From Sorex araneus (lineage: Eukaryota; Chordata; Mammalia; Eulipotyphla; Soricidae), in contig NC_073306.1 in assembly GCF_027595985.1 (NCBI RefSeq), forward strand, positions 153,064,919-153,128,918: a stretch of DNA of 64,000 nucleotides. The letters run 5' to 3'. The translations under genes were made by a program, and so were the position numbers. Below, piece after piece: positions 12,525-26,169 of the stretch. The notes below the pieces were generated by a model. It was not told the DNA's origin. It searched no databases and saw only the letters and a program-made list of their open reading frames with translations. Position 1 is the first letter of the stretch, and each line of letters starts with the position of its first letter.

Positions 12525-12675
12525 CCAATGCTTGACCCCCATCAGCAGTGCTCGGGATTCACTCTAGCTCTGTGCTTGGGGGTCACTCCTGAGGGGACTT
12601 GGGGGCCATATTCAGCATCAGGGCCCATCGTGTATAAAGCAAGCACCTTACCCTCTGCTCTCTCTCTCCAGTCCC
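12525..12675 (-). mobile_element. Family 1 SINE, antisense, diverged
   Basis: Has 'gcagtgctcgggattcactc' and ends 'tctctctccagtcc'. Confidence 0.65.
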
Positions 12676-12809
12676 TACGAGGTCCATTTCACAGACTGAA
12701 ACCCTGAGGTGTAGAGGAATGAAAATTCAAGATCAACCAGACGCTCAAATTTGGGTCTCTAGTACTACGATATTTTACTCTGCCCATTATTACAAATCCC
12801 TCCCCTTTT

Positions 12810-12925
12810 TAAAAAAATTAATTTTTATAAAGTAGTTCACAATATTTGATTACATTTATTATTTGAACAACAACCCCACCACATTACACATCCCATCACC
12901 ATATTTTGGATGTTTCCAACCCCTG
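12810..12925 (-). mobile_element. Retroposon 3' end fragment, antisense
   Basis: A-rich 'aaaaaattaatttttataaa' is followed by 'acatcccatcaccatatttt', resembling an L1-type 3' end. Identity is uncertain. Confidence 0.35.
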
Positions 12926-13039
12926 CCCCAAAGCAGAAGCGAAATAATTTATTTTGTATTGGTTGCAAAACCCTCCCTTTATTACTAGTATGGGTGAAAT
13001 GTTCTTTTTGTTTTCAGGGCATTTTTAAGAGGCTCCCCC

Positions 13040-13203
13040 CCCCCCACACACACACACCTGACCATGCTCGGGGTTACTCTTGGCTCTGCACTTGGGAGTC
13101 ACTCCTGTTGGTGCTCGGGGAACCATCTGGGATGCTGGGATCAAACCTGGGTCAGCCTCATGTGAGGCAAATGCCCTCCCCGGGGCACTATCTCTCCAGC
13201 CCC
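13040..13203 (-). mobile_element. Family 1 SINE, antisense
   Basis: C-run and CA tail remnant, then body, ending 'cactatctctccagcccc'. Confidence 0.8.
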
Positions 13204-13484
13204 ACACTTAGGAGTCTCCACGGACCTCTGGGGAAATAGTGAGTCTGGCTGCTCGGTCCTCCCGGGACACGAGTTTAGCTTCGAGTAGAACCACTGCCTG
13301 GCTGCAAATCTGTAAAATCCCCTGCTGGGGTTCCAGAAGAAATGTGCTTCTTTTCTCCGGTGTACCCCGGGAGTCCTGACGTACTGAAGTCAGGCTCTTC
13401 AGAGTCCACGCCAAAGCTTGAATGACAAGAATCTTGTAGAGTTCACTGCCAAAGAGGCTCATGGAGGCTGTAGTGATCGAACAG

Positions 13485-13635
13485 GGGGTAGGGCAATACT
13501 CAGAGGCTTCTCCAGGCTCCGCAAATCAGGAATTACTCCTGCTCGGGGGGGCCATATGGGATGCTAGGGATGGAACCTAGAGCAGCGGTGTGCAAGACAA
13601 ACGCCCTCCCTGCTGTACCATGGCTCTGGCCCGGA
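13485..13635 (-). mobile_element. Family 1 SINE, antisense, tail lost
   Basis: 'caggaattactcctgctcgg' and 'gccatatgggatgctaggga' are clear. Ends 'tggctctggccc'. Confidence 0.75.
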
Positions 13636-14086
13636 TCCTGCTGACCTTGGAGAGAACCCCTACTTCTCACAGCGGAGCCCCTTAGATTCGGGTCATCCGC
13701 CCCTGCTCTGGTCTGCACGGTGGACATCCCTCCCGCTTCAGAGCAGGGCTGACTTTCTTGGTGCTTTTCCAACGCTGCGTCCCTGGAGACAGTGGAATGT
13801 CTGGTTCCTGGCGCCCGTCTGCTCTGTGCCAGCTTCTCCCTGGCCAGTCAGCCAGCGACCACGGGCTCACAGTGCCCAAGCTTCAGTGTGCAGCTAGAGG
13901 AGGAAACACTCACCTGCTACCCCAGACACGAGCATCTCTCCCTGAGCCCTTCTCTGGGACACAACCTCAGAAGGACTCAAAGACGGGCCACAGATGGTGG
14001 CAGTGACATCCAGGCACACCACAGTGGGGAGCGGTCAGTGAAACAGGGACCGAGGAGGCCCGGCTTGGATCACATCAGGAGCGTAG

Positions 14087-14262
14087 GGGCCGGTGGTACA
14101 GTGGGTAGGGCTCTGGCTTACCGAGCACATGGCTCACCTGGGTGCTGTCTCTGACATCCCATACGGTCTCCCAAGCCCCCCAAGAGTAATTCCTGAGCAC
14201 GAGCCAGGAGTCAGCCCTGAACACCACCATGTATGGCCCCCAAACCTAACCCACCACCACCA
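14087..14262 (+). mobile_element. Family 1 SINE
   Basis: 'ggggccggtggtacagtggg' head and 'aagagtaattcctgagcacg' body. Confidence 0.8.
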
Positions 14263-15029
14263 CAAAAACTCAACAAAACATTTGGAATGTGTCTGCGCCC
14301 ACACACTTCCTCACTGGACCCTTGGCTCAGGTCTAATCTCCTCCTAATTTATTTGGGTCTCACCGGACAATTCATTCGGTTTCCTCAGGACAGATGGGCC
14401 CTTCTCCAAGGGACTGAGGACAGGAATAGCGGGTCTGGGCAGGGACACTAGGCAGTGCGGAGGGGGCAGCTTTGGGAGACGAATGCTGGCTGTATCGCTA
14501 GCTCTGGCCTGCTGTATTAATTTCTCCCTTACAAGAGAGCTGACCCATTTTTTCCAGCCCATAGTCCTAATGGACTCCTCTACAAAGGCCATCCTTCTCC
14601 CACATAAAGACCTGTATTGTGTTTAATGATAAGCCTTTTAATGGAATTTGCTATTTCTGGGGCCTCCGGGAAAGGCCATTAGTGAGCTCGCAAGTGCAGG
14701 CAAGGCCTGTGTGGGAGAAACGTGCATCTCAAGGGCAGCGGATCCCGGCAGGAGCTGGGCGGGCGCCAGAAGGAGGCTCCTTTCACCTTGGTAGAACAGG
14801 TTCTGTGCACCCCAAACTGACCTGGACAGACCCAAATCAAGCCGCCCACCCTGCAGTATCCCACCTGCAGTTCCTCCCAGCACCCACCAGTGCTCCTGGA
14901 GTCCTGGTCAGAATGAAGCAAGCAGCAAAGATCCGAACCAGATCGTCTGCTCCTCCTTCCGACCTAGACGAAAGTGGCAGCAGCTGGAGGGAAACTGCCG
15001 AGGGGAGATGAATCTTTGGGGCGGGGGGG

Positions 15030-15158
15030 GGGGGGTGGTGGTGCTTGGTGCTCGGGGACTGCTCCTGGCTCTGTGCTCAGGGAACAGTATGAGGCGCTGG
15101 GGTTGGCCACATAGCAAGGCAAAGGCCTTAGCTCCCATGCCGTCTTTCTGACCTGGAA
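15030..15158 (-). mobile_element. Family 1 SINE, antisense, diverged
   Basis: G-run, then 'ggtgctcggggactgctcct' and 'gctctgtgctcaggga'. Confidence 0.65.
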
Positions 15159-15718
15159 CCTCTCCTGCCTGAAGCAGTCCAGCCCAGGCCCTAAAGCTGC
15201 ATATTTCGTCGGCAACCCCCAAGCGCCGTCCCAAGCTGGACGTCCCTGGGGCATGCACTGGGGACGCGTTTGCCATTTCAGCCTCTCTGGGCACTTCCTA
15301 TGACGTACCAGGACCTAGAAAGACACCAGCTTCCCTTTCAGAGGGAGTTTCATGGGGACACCCACCCCTGGGGGCTCCTCCGGGCACTCCCGGTGCCTGG
15401 GCACTCAGGAAATTGCTCAAGAGAGTAAAAAGATATAGACGAAGACCTCAGGCCTTAAGAGTTTAATCCGCGCGTTACCGGGTGTCGCGGAGAGTAGCAC
15501 AGCTAGAAGTTATTCCAAGTTCACAACGGGCAAGACGGACAGAGCTGATCATCCTTTAAGCCCACCCAGACTCCTGGCTGCAGCTCAGATGACTTTAAAA
15601 TGCGAATTCTGCAGCTTTAGCCTCAACCGACCACAGGAGGAACAGTGCAGGTGGGCCCGGCCGTGATGCTCAACACTTAGGTCTGAGCGTGATGAGTCTT
15701 TTAAACAACTTCAAAGAG

Positions 15719-15897
15719 GGGCTGGCTTGATGGTCCAGCAGGTAGGGCACTTGCCTTGCACACGGCCACTCTAGGTTTGAGCCCAGGCATCTCATACGGT
15801 CCTCTGAGCCCCACCAGGGGAGATCCCTGAGCACAGAGCCAGGAGTCAGCCCTGAGTGTCACAGCCCACAGTCACTGGGTGTGGCCCCCCAAACAAA
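15719..15897 (+). mobile_element. Family 1 SINE
   Basis: 'gcaggtagggcacttgcctt' head. Tail region 'actgggtgtggccccccaaa' with AAAC units. Confidence 0.85.
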
Positions 15898-16749
15898 CCA
15901 ACAAACACTACAGAGGAAGTGAAGGAAAGGCTCGCCCTCTCTGATGCCAGTGAGAGTCCGTTGTAAACCGGCCAGAGCCCTGTAAACTGGCTCTACTCGA
16001 AACCTTCCCCCCAAGAAATGCAGCACCCAGGATTCGTTACAGGGTTGACTTCGCATCACCTTTTAGGCTATTGTGCATTCATTAATCTTTCACTGATGCC
16101 AAGTATTTGGCATCTTCCCCTTCTGCGATGTGACCACACTGGGAACCAGGACCCATGGTGGAAGGAGCGAGGAGCAGCACCGGAGGCTAAAGCCGCCGGA
16201 GTGAGTTTGGTGGGGAATCCTGCACGGCCACCCCAAGGCCAGTGCCTGCTTCCTGGGCTCTCTCCAGGCCCTCCCACCGGGAGCGTTTTCAAAGGTAGAG
16301 CCTTGGGCTGGAGCTCGCTCAACCACCAAGTGCCAGCTCGACACCTGGGAACCTCAGGTTCTGTCCCCAGCAGCCCCGAGCACTGCGGGGTGGATCCCCA
16401 AACAAAACAGAATGCAGACTTGCCAGGCCCCCAGCCGCAGATTTCAGCTCACAAGTCCGGCTTTGTGAAAAATAAGCCCATGACCAGTGGCAAAAACCTC
16501 GTCAGGAATGGTCGCAGGAGGAAGCAGCCTGGGAAGCTGTGAAGAGGACAAGGTGACGGGTGGCCAGAGGATCCGTTTCCTGGAGCTCGTCAGACGTGGT
16601 TACCACAAACTGGAGTTGCACTGAGCAGAGTTCTCTTCTCTCATGTAGCATAAGCCAGAAGGATGCTAGAAGGTGCTAGAAGGCTACACCCCCACCCCCA
16701 GCGATGAAATACCCTGTACCCCTCACCCGCCACCCACTGTTGTCCTCTG

Positions 16750-16985
16750 AACCACCCTTGGCCCAGTCCTGAACTCATGGGTGTTTCATTTGCTTCCACA
16801 TCTTATCGACCCAGCCTTCAAGTAATGGGTCTTGAGCTTGCGCCTGTGCTTTGGGCTATTACGAATTAGGTTTCTATGAACACTTATTCTACGAACTCAT
16901 TTCTGTAGGTGTTTGTTTTCATCTCTCTTAGGGACCTGCCCAAAGGTGGAATTAGGGATTCTCAGAGGTTAACTCTCAGTTTAAA
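16750..16985 (-). mobile_element. Old L1 remnant, antisense
   Basis: Antisense L1 features such as 'tttgggctattacgaattag', 'tttctatgaaca' and 'ggacctgcccaaaggtggaa'. Confidence 0.5.
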
Positions 16986-17881
16986 TGAGGAACTGGTGGG
17001 CAGATTTCCAACTTGGCTGTGACCCTGTCCGCTTCCTGCCGTAGGCTTTGAGGGTTTGATTCTGTTTGAGCTTCCCGGGGCTGCCACGTAGAGGAAGGCG
17101 CAGGGGAAGATGGAGCAGGGACCAGAGGGCTGTGTCTAAGTGGAGGCCTCTCCTTAGGGCTCAAGGAGAACCCCTAGGATTCAGCCTTGCCCCAACAATA
17201 TACTTGATAGTGGTTTTTGACAAAAGGATTTTGAAAGAGAGAGAAAGTCATCTTTACACCATGAATCACATCGTTAAATGAAAAGATTCCAACTGGGCGG
17301 GCTTGTTAAAACAGAGCTGCACTTTGCATGGAGAATCCTAGCGCCAACTGGTAAGGAAGCACCTAAGCATCTGCCCCCAGACAAGCGCCCGCAAGCAAGG
17401 GAGCCTTTCCTGAGATACCGAGGGAGTTGGGGTGGGGAGGCAATAAAACGTGCATGGGGGAGAACAGGGAGCAAGTGGCAGCCTGTCCCTGCAGCCTCCT
17501 GCGGCTTTAGGGCACCTTAGGACACTGTCCCGGCCCCTCTGTCCCAGGCGGGCTCGGTTTTCCTCCAGAGCTGGCTGGAAGGCAGGCCTGCAGCTGTGTG
17601 CTCCACGCGGCCCTGGCCGGCCAGGGAGGGAAGCCCAGAGCCGTGCCACGCCCGCCCAGCCCTGGGTTAGCCCCACATTCCTGGAGTCAGCAGAACCTCC
17701 CAACAGATCGCCAAGGAAGAAAGAAGCGTGTCTTCCCGGGGCCAGCGGAGAGAGCAGGTCCCTCTTGGCTGGGAAGCTCGGACAGCCTCCTTGACGCGGT
17801 GCCAAGGTGCCACCAACCCGGGGAGGGCCAGGAGGAGACATAGCAACACCGTCTAGAGCTCCAAGGGTCTTCAGAGGGTGT

Positions 17882-18023
17882 GTTTCTGTTTTGGGCCACA
17901 CCCAGTGGTGTCAGGCATCAGGCTTGGCGACGCTCTGGGGACCAGAGGCAGTGGAGGGCATTGAAGCCAGGTCAGCTGTGTGCCAGGCAAGTGCTCTACC
18001 TGCCGGACAATCTCTCCAGCCCA
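17882..18023 (-). mobile_element. Family 1 SINE, antisense, diverged
   Basis: 'ttttgggccacacccagtgg' to 'caatctctccagcccac'. Confidence 0.7.
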
Positions 18024-18111
18024 CGTCTCCATTTTCAAGTGTCGCTTAGTTTCCAGTGGTATTCATTAGTATAAATAAATATAAAAGTATCTCTGAAAAT
18101 GTTTGAGAGTT

Positions 18112-18262
18112 TTTTGGGGGGCTGTAGTTGACAGTGACCAGGGGCTAGTCCTGACTCTGTGCTCCCTCCAGGGGGTGCTGATGGGGGCTGATGAGTCATG
18201 CCTGAGATCCAATCCAGACCAGCCACCTGCAAGGCTCTTAACCCCTGGGCTATTCTTCTTGC
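18112..18262 (-). mobile_element. Family 1 SINE, antisense, strongly diverged
   Basis: 'caggggctagtcctgactct' and the final 'gctattcttcttgcccc' are the main matches. Confidence 0.5.
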
Positions 18263-18795
18263 CCCAGAAGTATTCCTTTCACAATAAACTGAGTTTAAAT
18301 CCACTCAAGTTTTAAATTGTAATTCTTTGTTCTTAACATGGAGGATTTTATATTTGATGACTGATCTTCATAACAACATCCCCAGACTCCATCCCTACCA
18401 GGTCTCAGGAGGCCTTGGTAAGGCTCCGGAACACGGGTAGACTCAGCACCCACAAATCCCGATCGAACCGTATTTGGCTTTACACTCCATAGCTTCCCGT
18501 GGAAGAAGAACGAATGATCCGCCTCACGGCCCCTCCAGCTGCCCTCCTTCCTTAGAGGATTCTCCGACATTTCTACTACATTTCCCCAAACTCTTCAACG
18601 TTGAATTCATCCCCAAATCTGTGCGTTGGGTCTTCAGGAAAGTCCAGTAAACAAAATACTTTATTACTGAACTGAAGGGAATACAAGGTCGGGGTTCGGA
18701 GGTATTGTGAGAGCAGAATATTGTGCGACCAGATAGAAGCATGTTGAGTTGTCTGTGTCTTTCTAAAGAAATGATGAGATGTGGGTGTTAATGGA

Positions 18796-19045
18796 CTGGA
18801 GCGTTAGCACAGCAGGTAGAGCATTTGCCTTGCATGCGACCGGCCCGGGTTCGATTCCTCCGCCCCTCTCGGAGAGCCCAGCAAGTTACCAAGAGTATCT
18901 CACCCACATGGCAGAGCCTGGCAAGTTACCCCCATTGGCGTATTCAATATGCCAAAAACAGTAACAACAAGTCTCACAATGGAGACATTGCTGGTGCCAC
19001 TCGAGCAAATCGGTGAACAACAGGATGACGGTGCTACAGTGCTAT
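18796..19045 (+). mobile_element. Family 2 SINE, near full length
   Basis: 'actggagcgttagcacagca' head, both promoter boxes, body blocks in order, 3' end 'caggatgacggtgctacagt'. Confidence 0.93.
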
Positions 19046-19091
19046 AGATATTGGCTGGCTGGAATGCTCTGGGGAGCTGGATTCTGGATAA

Positions 19092-19238
19092 CCTGTTTGG
19101 AGGCCAAACCCAACAGTGCTTAGGAGCTATTCATGGCTCAGTGCTCAGGAGTGAGGGCTCGGGAACCGTATGTGACACTAGGGACTCAAGCCAGGGTTGG
19201 CCTCATGCGAGGCAAACGCTTTAACCTCTGCAGTGCCA
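19092..19238 (-). mobile_element. Family 1 SINE, antisense, diverged
   Basis: 'ggaggccaaacccaacagtg' to 'aacgctttaacctctgcagt'. Confidence 0.6.
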
Positions 19239-20344
19239 GGATTTGGGCACAATGCTGATTTAGGGCAGCTTTCCCCTCCAGGACCATACCTAATCCCATT
19301 ACAGTGAGGGCCCTGGGAAGAAAGAGTAGGATGTATCCTTCTAGGGGCACCCGTAGGAAGGCGCCGGGGGAGGAGAGACTCTGCAGACCAGTTTCTGAGC
19401 TCAGTGCATCCATGTACCTTCCTCCTTGCACAGGGAGACAGTGCAGGCAGTTTGGAGAGGCCACTTATGCCCCCGAATCCAGTAGGAGGTTCTGGGTCTC
19501 CTGGTTCTGTCAGTGTAACACCAGCTTGAAGGCAGGGGAGAATTGGGAGCTGCTCACGGCGAGATTCTTCCTTTTTCAGTTAGACACAGCACTTCCGAGC
19601 AGAACTGCTGCGCACGCAAAGGGTGAGTGTTTCAGAGGCTACGGCAAGAGGACCGACACAGAGGGCCCGAGACCTGGCACCCGTGCAGAAGTCACGGGCA
19701 CGCATTGGCCTCTGCCCTAGGGAGGCTTCCGACAGACAGCAGAGTGCCCTAGGGGAGGGGACGCCTGGTGCTCGGTGCTTGTCGCCTTTGGCACCCGGAG
19801 GATGCTCCTATCCTGGGTACTTCCCCGGGGACAGCTCCCGAGGAGAGGTACGTGACGGGCACCCCCCGTTTTCTCGTGTTGCGTGCAGTGTTTACTGTTG
19901 CTGTTTTTTTCCCTCCCACAAAAGCCTCCGCCAACCAAAACAGGACAACCAGTTGACAGCTCAGAGCGTGTCGAGCACTTTTCAGCCTTAAATATCTATT
20001 CTTTTTAGCTGTAGAGGCCACTCCGGACAGTGGGGGTCCAGCGGTGTTGGGAACCAACCCTGGGGCCTCCTGTGCTCTCTCTAAGTCAGGGTGCTCGAAG
20101 ATGGCGCAAGCGAGGGCCTTCACCACTTAAGTCACTTCCCCTGTCTTCAAAGAGATTGTTTTCTTGGGGGGTTCCTCCCTCCCTAGCCGTGCTCAAGGTG
20201 GCCCAGGCAGCCAACCCAGCCAGATAGCTCAATGCTAGGAACTGAGGACCTGTTGCTGGGGTCTGACAGTGCTGGGGACGTCCTGGGCCACCCAAGGCTG
20301 CTGAGGGGCCCCCAGGAAAGTGAAGATGGGGCCCCAGAGCATAT

Positions 20345-20512
20345 CTTAGAATATTGGTGGTGGTGTAAAGCGATGGAAATAGCCTAAAATAAGACTATGG
20401 TTGTTGCTCAGCGATGATATGAATTTATGAAAATCTGCTGATTTGTACACCCCAAACAGTGGAATTTCATGAAGTGGAAATTGTATTTCAATGAATCTGC
20501 AAGAATGGAAAA
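20345..20512 (+). mobile_element. Old L1 3' end
   Basis: Has the L1 3' terminal pattern: 'gaatattggtggtggtgtaa', 'ctgatttgtacacccca', 'gaaattgtatttcaatgaa'. Confidence 0.55.
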
Positions 20513-20839
20513 GTGGCCAAACTTAGAAAGGAAGAATGGCAAGCCCAGCCACGGAAATACAGAAAGATTAACATTCTGGAACCTAACAGACGGAGACGTC
20601 TCCGACTGCAGAACTTACTTGCGTGGCTGGCAAAGGGGGGGCTCACAGGGATGTGGCACGGGGACAAAAGAGATGCATTTCAGGATATGGTGTGAGGTGG
20701 CTCCTACACCTAACAGGAAGTCCAGGTAAACGGTTGACGGCAATAGGAGAGAAACAGTCTTGGAAGACAAAAAAACCCTTGATGGCTTTTCAGAATTAAT
20801 GAGAGCATGTGAGTTTTCAACAAAGAAAAAGAGAAAATC

Positions 20840-21288
20840 ACCAGCATCTAGAGAGTTCTCATGAAACTGATGGACATCAAAATAAACAAACACAAGCATT
20901 CAATGCCAGCGAGAGAAAAGACATATCATCTACACAGGAATGAAAATTAGTCTGGCGGTGGGGTTGTTACCAGGAAAACTTAGCACCAGAAGACAGTGGA
21001 GCACAATCACCATTGTACTATGGGGATAGAGCTAGAATCTGACACCCAAATGAATGAACCCCCCAAATGAGGGGCCAAAGAAAGACATTTTCAAACAATA
21101 TGCATAGAATTCCCTATGCATATGCACCAAGATCCCCGCATAAAGAACTATTAAAGAAACTGTAATGAGAGGCTATATTAGCATTTGCCATAAATGCACA
21201 TGTATGAGATGTGGAGAAAATTGGAAAAACAACTAAAGCCTACAAAAGTATTAACTATAAAGAAATAAAAAAAAATCTGGCATATAAA
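20840..21288 (+). mobile_element. Old L1 3' ORF2/UTR remnant
   Basis: 'ccagaagacagtggagcaca', 'aagaaagacattttcaaaca' and 'aaagaactattaaagaaact' follow the L1 3' order. Confidence 0.6.
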
Positions 21289-21447
21289 CAGTATCCCTAG
21301 AGTATCCCACCCACATGGCAGAGCCTGGCAAGCTACCCATGGCTATTTGATATGCCAAAAACAGTAACAAGTCTCACAATGGAGATGTTACTGGTGCCCG
21401 CTCAAGCAAATAGATGAACAACAGGATGACAGTACTACGGTGCTTAC
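21289..21447 (+). mobile_element. Family 2 SINE, head missing
   Basis: Begins inside the body at 'gagtatcccacccacatggc' and ends at the normal 3' end. It sits at the end of the L1 remnant. Confidence 0.85.
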
Positions 21448-21699
21448 AAACAGTAGTCCAAAGAGAGGTGGCTTATCCAGGATGTGCCTGAAGGTAACGA
21501 GAGGCACCAGGTAACCAGGCTCAATCATGACTTCCAAGGCAGAATATACTTTGAAAAATGCTCCTTCGAAGGGGCCAGGGTCTCTTCAGTATTGCATCCT
21601 CAGAGTCGGAGACGTGCAGTAAACGCTAATTGGAGCACTGGTCACACAGCCACCAAGCCTGGTGGGGCAGTCCCTCAGCACAGAAAGCAGACATGTCTC

Positions 21700-21787
21700 A
21701 CCGCCAGGAGTAATTCCTGAGTGCAAAGCCAGGAGTAACCCCTGAGCATCGCTGGGTGTGACCAAAAAAGCAAAAAAAAAAAAAAAA
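21700..21787 (+). mobile_element. Family 1 SINE, 5'-truncated, with TSD
   Basis: Starts in the body at 'accgccaggagtaattcctg' and has a long A tail. Direct repeats 'agaaagcagacatgtctc' lie at 21682-21699 and 21788-21805. The 18-base match and intact tail mark a young L1-type insertion. Confidence 0.95.
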
Positions 21788-22120
21788 AGAAAGCAGACAT
21801 GTCTCGCTCAGTTTCATGCCACTGAAACCCGCCCGGGTGCCTCGCACACGAAGGAGCTCAGTGAACTCAAACAGAGCCCAAGGATCCCAAGGATCGTCGA
21901 GGCCATGAAATCTTTTCTAACTGTGCCTACGCGCAATGGCCCACCCTTTGCTCCTACTTCTAAGGCCTGCAAAATCGGAAACACCCAACTTAGCGCCTGA
22001 TTACATAGAAGTGTCTTTTATTTTTTTCTCTTCCCATTTCAAACCTTGTTCCCCACCCCCCCCACCCTTGAAACTATTTTAAGGTTTTTTTGAAAATAGA
22101 AGGGGGCCTTTGACACATGT

Positions 22121-22150
22121 TTGAATTAGTGCTTTGAATTAGTGCTTTGG
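22121..22150. repeat. Two-copy 15-base tandem
   Basis: 'tttgaattagtgctt' is repeated in direct succession. Confidence 0.8.
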
Positions 22151-23111
22151 GGACTGGGGGCGTGTCGCTCTTTAGATGGTTGTAGACCGCCAGGGCGCCC
22201 AAGGGGAACCCGCCTTTCCCCCTTTTCATCCTCAATAAAGAGATCCCTGTCCTGAGACGGGGTGCTTGGAGCTAGGGGTAGGAAGGCAAAGAATATGAAG
22301 TTCTGGGAGGGCAGGGAGAAGGCAGCTACTAGCCAACACCAAGTCTGTGCTGTCTCCTGGGAAAATAGGGAGGAAAACCTGCCTCTGATTCTGCTGGCGG
22401 GTGGGGAGGGAGGCGGCGGGGAAGAGAGGGGAGCCAGTGCGGGAAGGAAGCCTCAACGTCCCCTACCCTGTCCCCTACCCTCCGGGCAGAACCTGGATCT
22501 GATCTGCACATCTACCCCCGGGGCACAGCCTGCCCGCTCAGCCCGCCTGACAGCAGGAGTTGACCGTGAGAAGCACAGGAAACCCTTTGGGGGAAGAGCC
22601 AAACCGCCCCCCTGGGAGGCGCGCATGAAGGACAGCGAGGGCTGCGGTCTCCATCTGCAGCTCCGACCCGGCGCCCCTCACGGGGGCTGCGGGGGGCGTT
22701 CCCAAAAGGACGGACGCCCCCCTGCTCACCCGGGGGATGCCAGACCCAGCTCTCCCGCGGGGCTGGGGCGAGAAGAGCCGGGCTGACCTCCCAAGGTCCT
22801 TGGTGATCCCCTTAATCCAAGCGGGACTCGCGCTCCTCCCCCTCGGGCGCTCCTCCCAGCGTCGCTCCCCAGTTTGATAGTAAGTGCCCGGGCTGCCTTC
22901 CAGCACGGCGCCACGCACGCCGCTGGCACGCCACCCACGACTCCAGCGCCCGTGGAAGGGAGGAGATGAATCAAGTGTGGAAGAGCAGCCCGCAGGACGG
23001 GCCGGCTGGAAAAGACGGCGATGAATGGAAGCCAAACATTCCAGGCACGGTCACTGGAGCGGTGGCAGCGAGGGGCAAACCCAGCCACCCCCCCCCCGTC
23101 CCCGCCCCCCC

Positions 23112-23112
23112 A

Positions 23113-23149
<37 letters not shown>

Positions 23150-23214
23150 GGACACACACGCACCCACGCGCGCGCATGCACACACACACACACACATACA
23201 CGCACACACACCGA
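23112..23214. repeat. (CA)n microsatellite, interrupted by CG
   Basis: A run of CA dinucleotides is broken by GCACGGA and CGCGCG steps, inside FAM184B intron 1 about 300 bases downstream of coding exon 1. Its alternating purine-pyrimidine character makes it a possible Z-DNA former beside the promoter. Confidence 0.9.
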
Positions 23215-23233
23215 TGCCGCGCGAGTCCCCGGG

Positions 23234-23263
23234 CCAGCTCGGGAGCACCGGCTCGGGAGCACC
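23234..23263. repeat. Two-copy 14-base tandem
   Basis: The unit 'ggctcgggagcacc' occurs twice in a row in the CpG island. Confidence 0.8.
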
Positions 23264-23333
23264 GGCCACCTGCTCCGCGTTTCCTGGGCCAGACTCCGTC
23301 TCGGTGGCTTTAGGCAGGTGCCTCCGGAGGTCA

Positions 23334-24680
<1,347 letters not shown>

Positions 24681-24684
24681 ATTA

Positions 24685-24909
24685 TTAGTCCGTGGTCAAG
24701 TTTTCATCTTGATAAACAATGCAGGCAAACTTCGAGGGGTCCAACCCTCCACGCTGTAGGTGACAACACTCATTTTTATAAAATTGCACAAGTCTGTAAG
24801 GACAAGCAGCTGTTGTATCTGAAACTGCATCTGAAACATATTTGAATTCTAAATTGCTTACTTTTACCCTACATTGGTGAGGCCGACCATTATTCTTTTG
24901 GCACCTCAT
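24685..24909 (-). other. Unexplained 74-codon open frame with adjacent AATAAA
   Basis: The minus strand has an ATG frame beginning MRCQKNNGRPHQC. It has a protein-like composition (several Cys, few low-complexity runs) and ends NLTTD at a TAA. An AATAAA follows within a few bases of the stop. It lies about 1 kb upstream of FAM184B on the same strand. I do not recognise the family. It could be a processed-pseudogene fragment, an upstream FAM184B exon, an old repeat or chance. Confidence 0.25.
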
Positions 24910-25393
24910 TTTACCTGTTAGTATCCTTTCTTTGGCAGGGTAAAGGCCACTGAAACTCCTTACTGAAATGCCCGACTCCGTAGGCCGAGCCTGGCGGGAA
25001 GGGGGCTGGGAGAACCGGGAGGAGCGGGTAGAGGCAGGTGGAGCCTAAAATACACGTTTTAAACAAGCTCCCTAGGAAATTCTAAATTTCACTGAGAATT
25101 TTCTGAAGTCTTTTAAAAGATACCACATTTTACAGGAATTCAATCATGGCACTACGAAATAGAAATAAGTCTTTTGGGCCAGAACTTGACCAGTTGTTCA
25201 CCATGTAGGAAAACTGCACCATCAAAGGCCACGAAGGCTCATGTTATCGAGTATTGGAATTCGTGGTGAATTCTACCAATCTGTGTATGCATTGTGTCAC
25301 AGGATTAAGTCTACCAGTTTCTGTGTCTCTATACATAGGATTTATCCTTTATACTCATTACTGTGAAATCAGACCAATTTTTCAAATGTTGGA

Positions 25394-25625
25394 CTAGACC
25401 AATAGCACAGGGGGTAGGGCGTTTGCCTTGAATGAGGCTGACCCGGGTTCGATTCCTCCATCTCTCTTGGAGAGCCTGGCAAGCTACCGAGAGTATCCCG
25501 CCCTGCAAGCTACCCGTGGCATATTCGATATGCCAAAAAAGAGTAACATGTCTCACAATGGAGATATTACTGGTGCCCGCTCGAGCAAATCAGTGAACAA
25601 TGGGATGACAGTGCTGCAGTGCAGT
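25394..25625 (+). mobile_element. Family 2 SINE with small internal deletion
   Basis: 'caatagcacagggggtaggg' head. About 17 bases are missing after 'gagtatcccgccc'. Confidence 0.9.
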
Positions 25626-25784
25626 GCTACATACATACACTTTTGAAATTAGGAACTTCAACACAGAACCATGAATGCTATAAAGAAAAAGGCAGTTATG
25701 TCTGAATAGGATGGAAAACGCTTGGATTGTAATTTATACACTAAAACTTTGGGGCAGACATAATTTCAAGTTTCCATGACTTTA

Positions 25785-25918
25785 GGCCATACTTGGCAGT
25801 ATTCGGAGATCACTCCTGGGGGCATCATCAATTGATGACACGTGATTCCAGGGACCAACCCTTGGTCAGCAGCATGCAAGGCAAGTGCCTTAACCCCTAA
25901 ACTGTTTCTCCAGGTCCA
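25785..25918 (-). mobile_element. Family 1 SINE, antisense, diverged
   Basis: 'taggccatacttggcagtat' to 'gtttctccaggtcc'. Confidence 0.6.
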
Positions 25919-26169
25919 AGTTTTAGTTATTTAAACATGACCTCACTATACCCACAGGTCAAGGTATTTCTAGAGAATTACACTTTCAACTGGATAATGA
26001 AGACAGTGGGAAAACCCAGTTACTTATCAGGCCTGGCTGGACCCCACTGCTGTAATGCAGACGCCACGAACAGGTCTGCAGTGGCAGGGAGTTAGCAGTA
26101 GGTCCTTCCATACTGCCGGGAATGGAAAAACAGGGCAGATGGATTAAGCACTGGGGCAAATCCGGGGAT

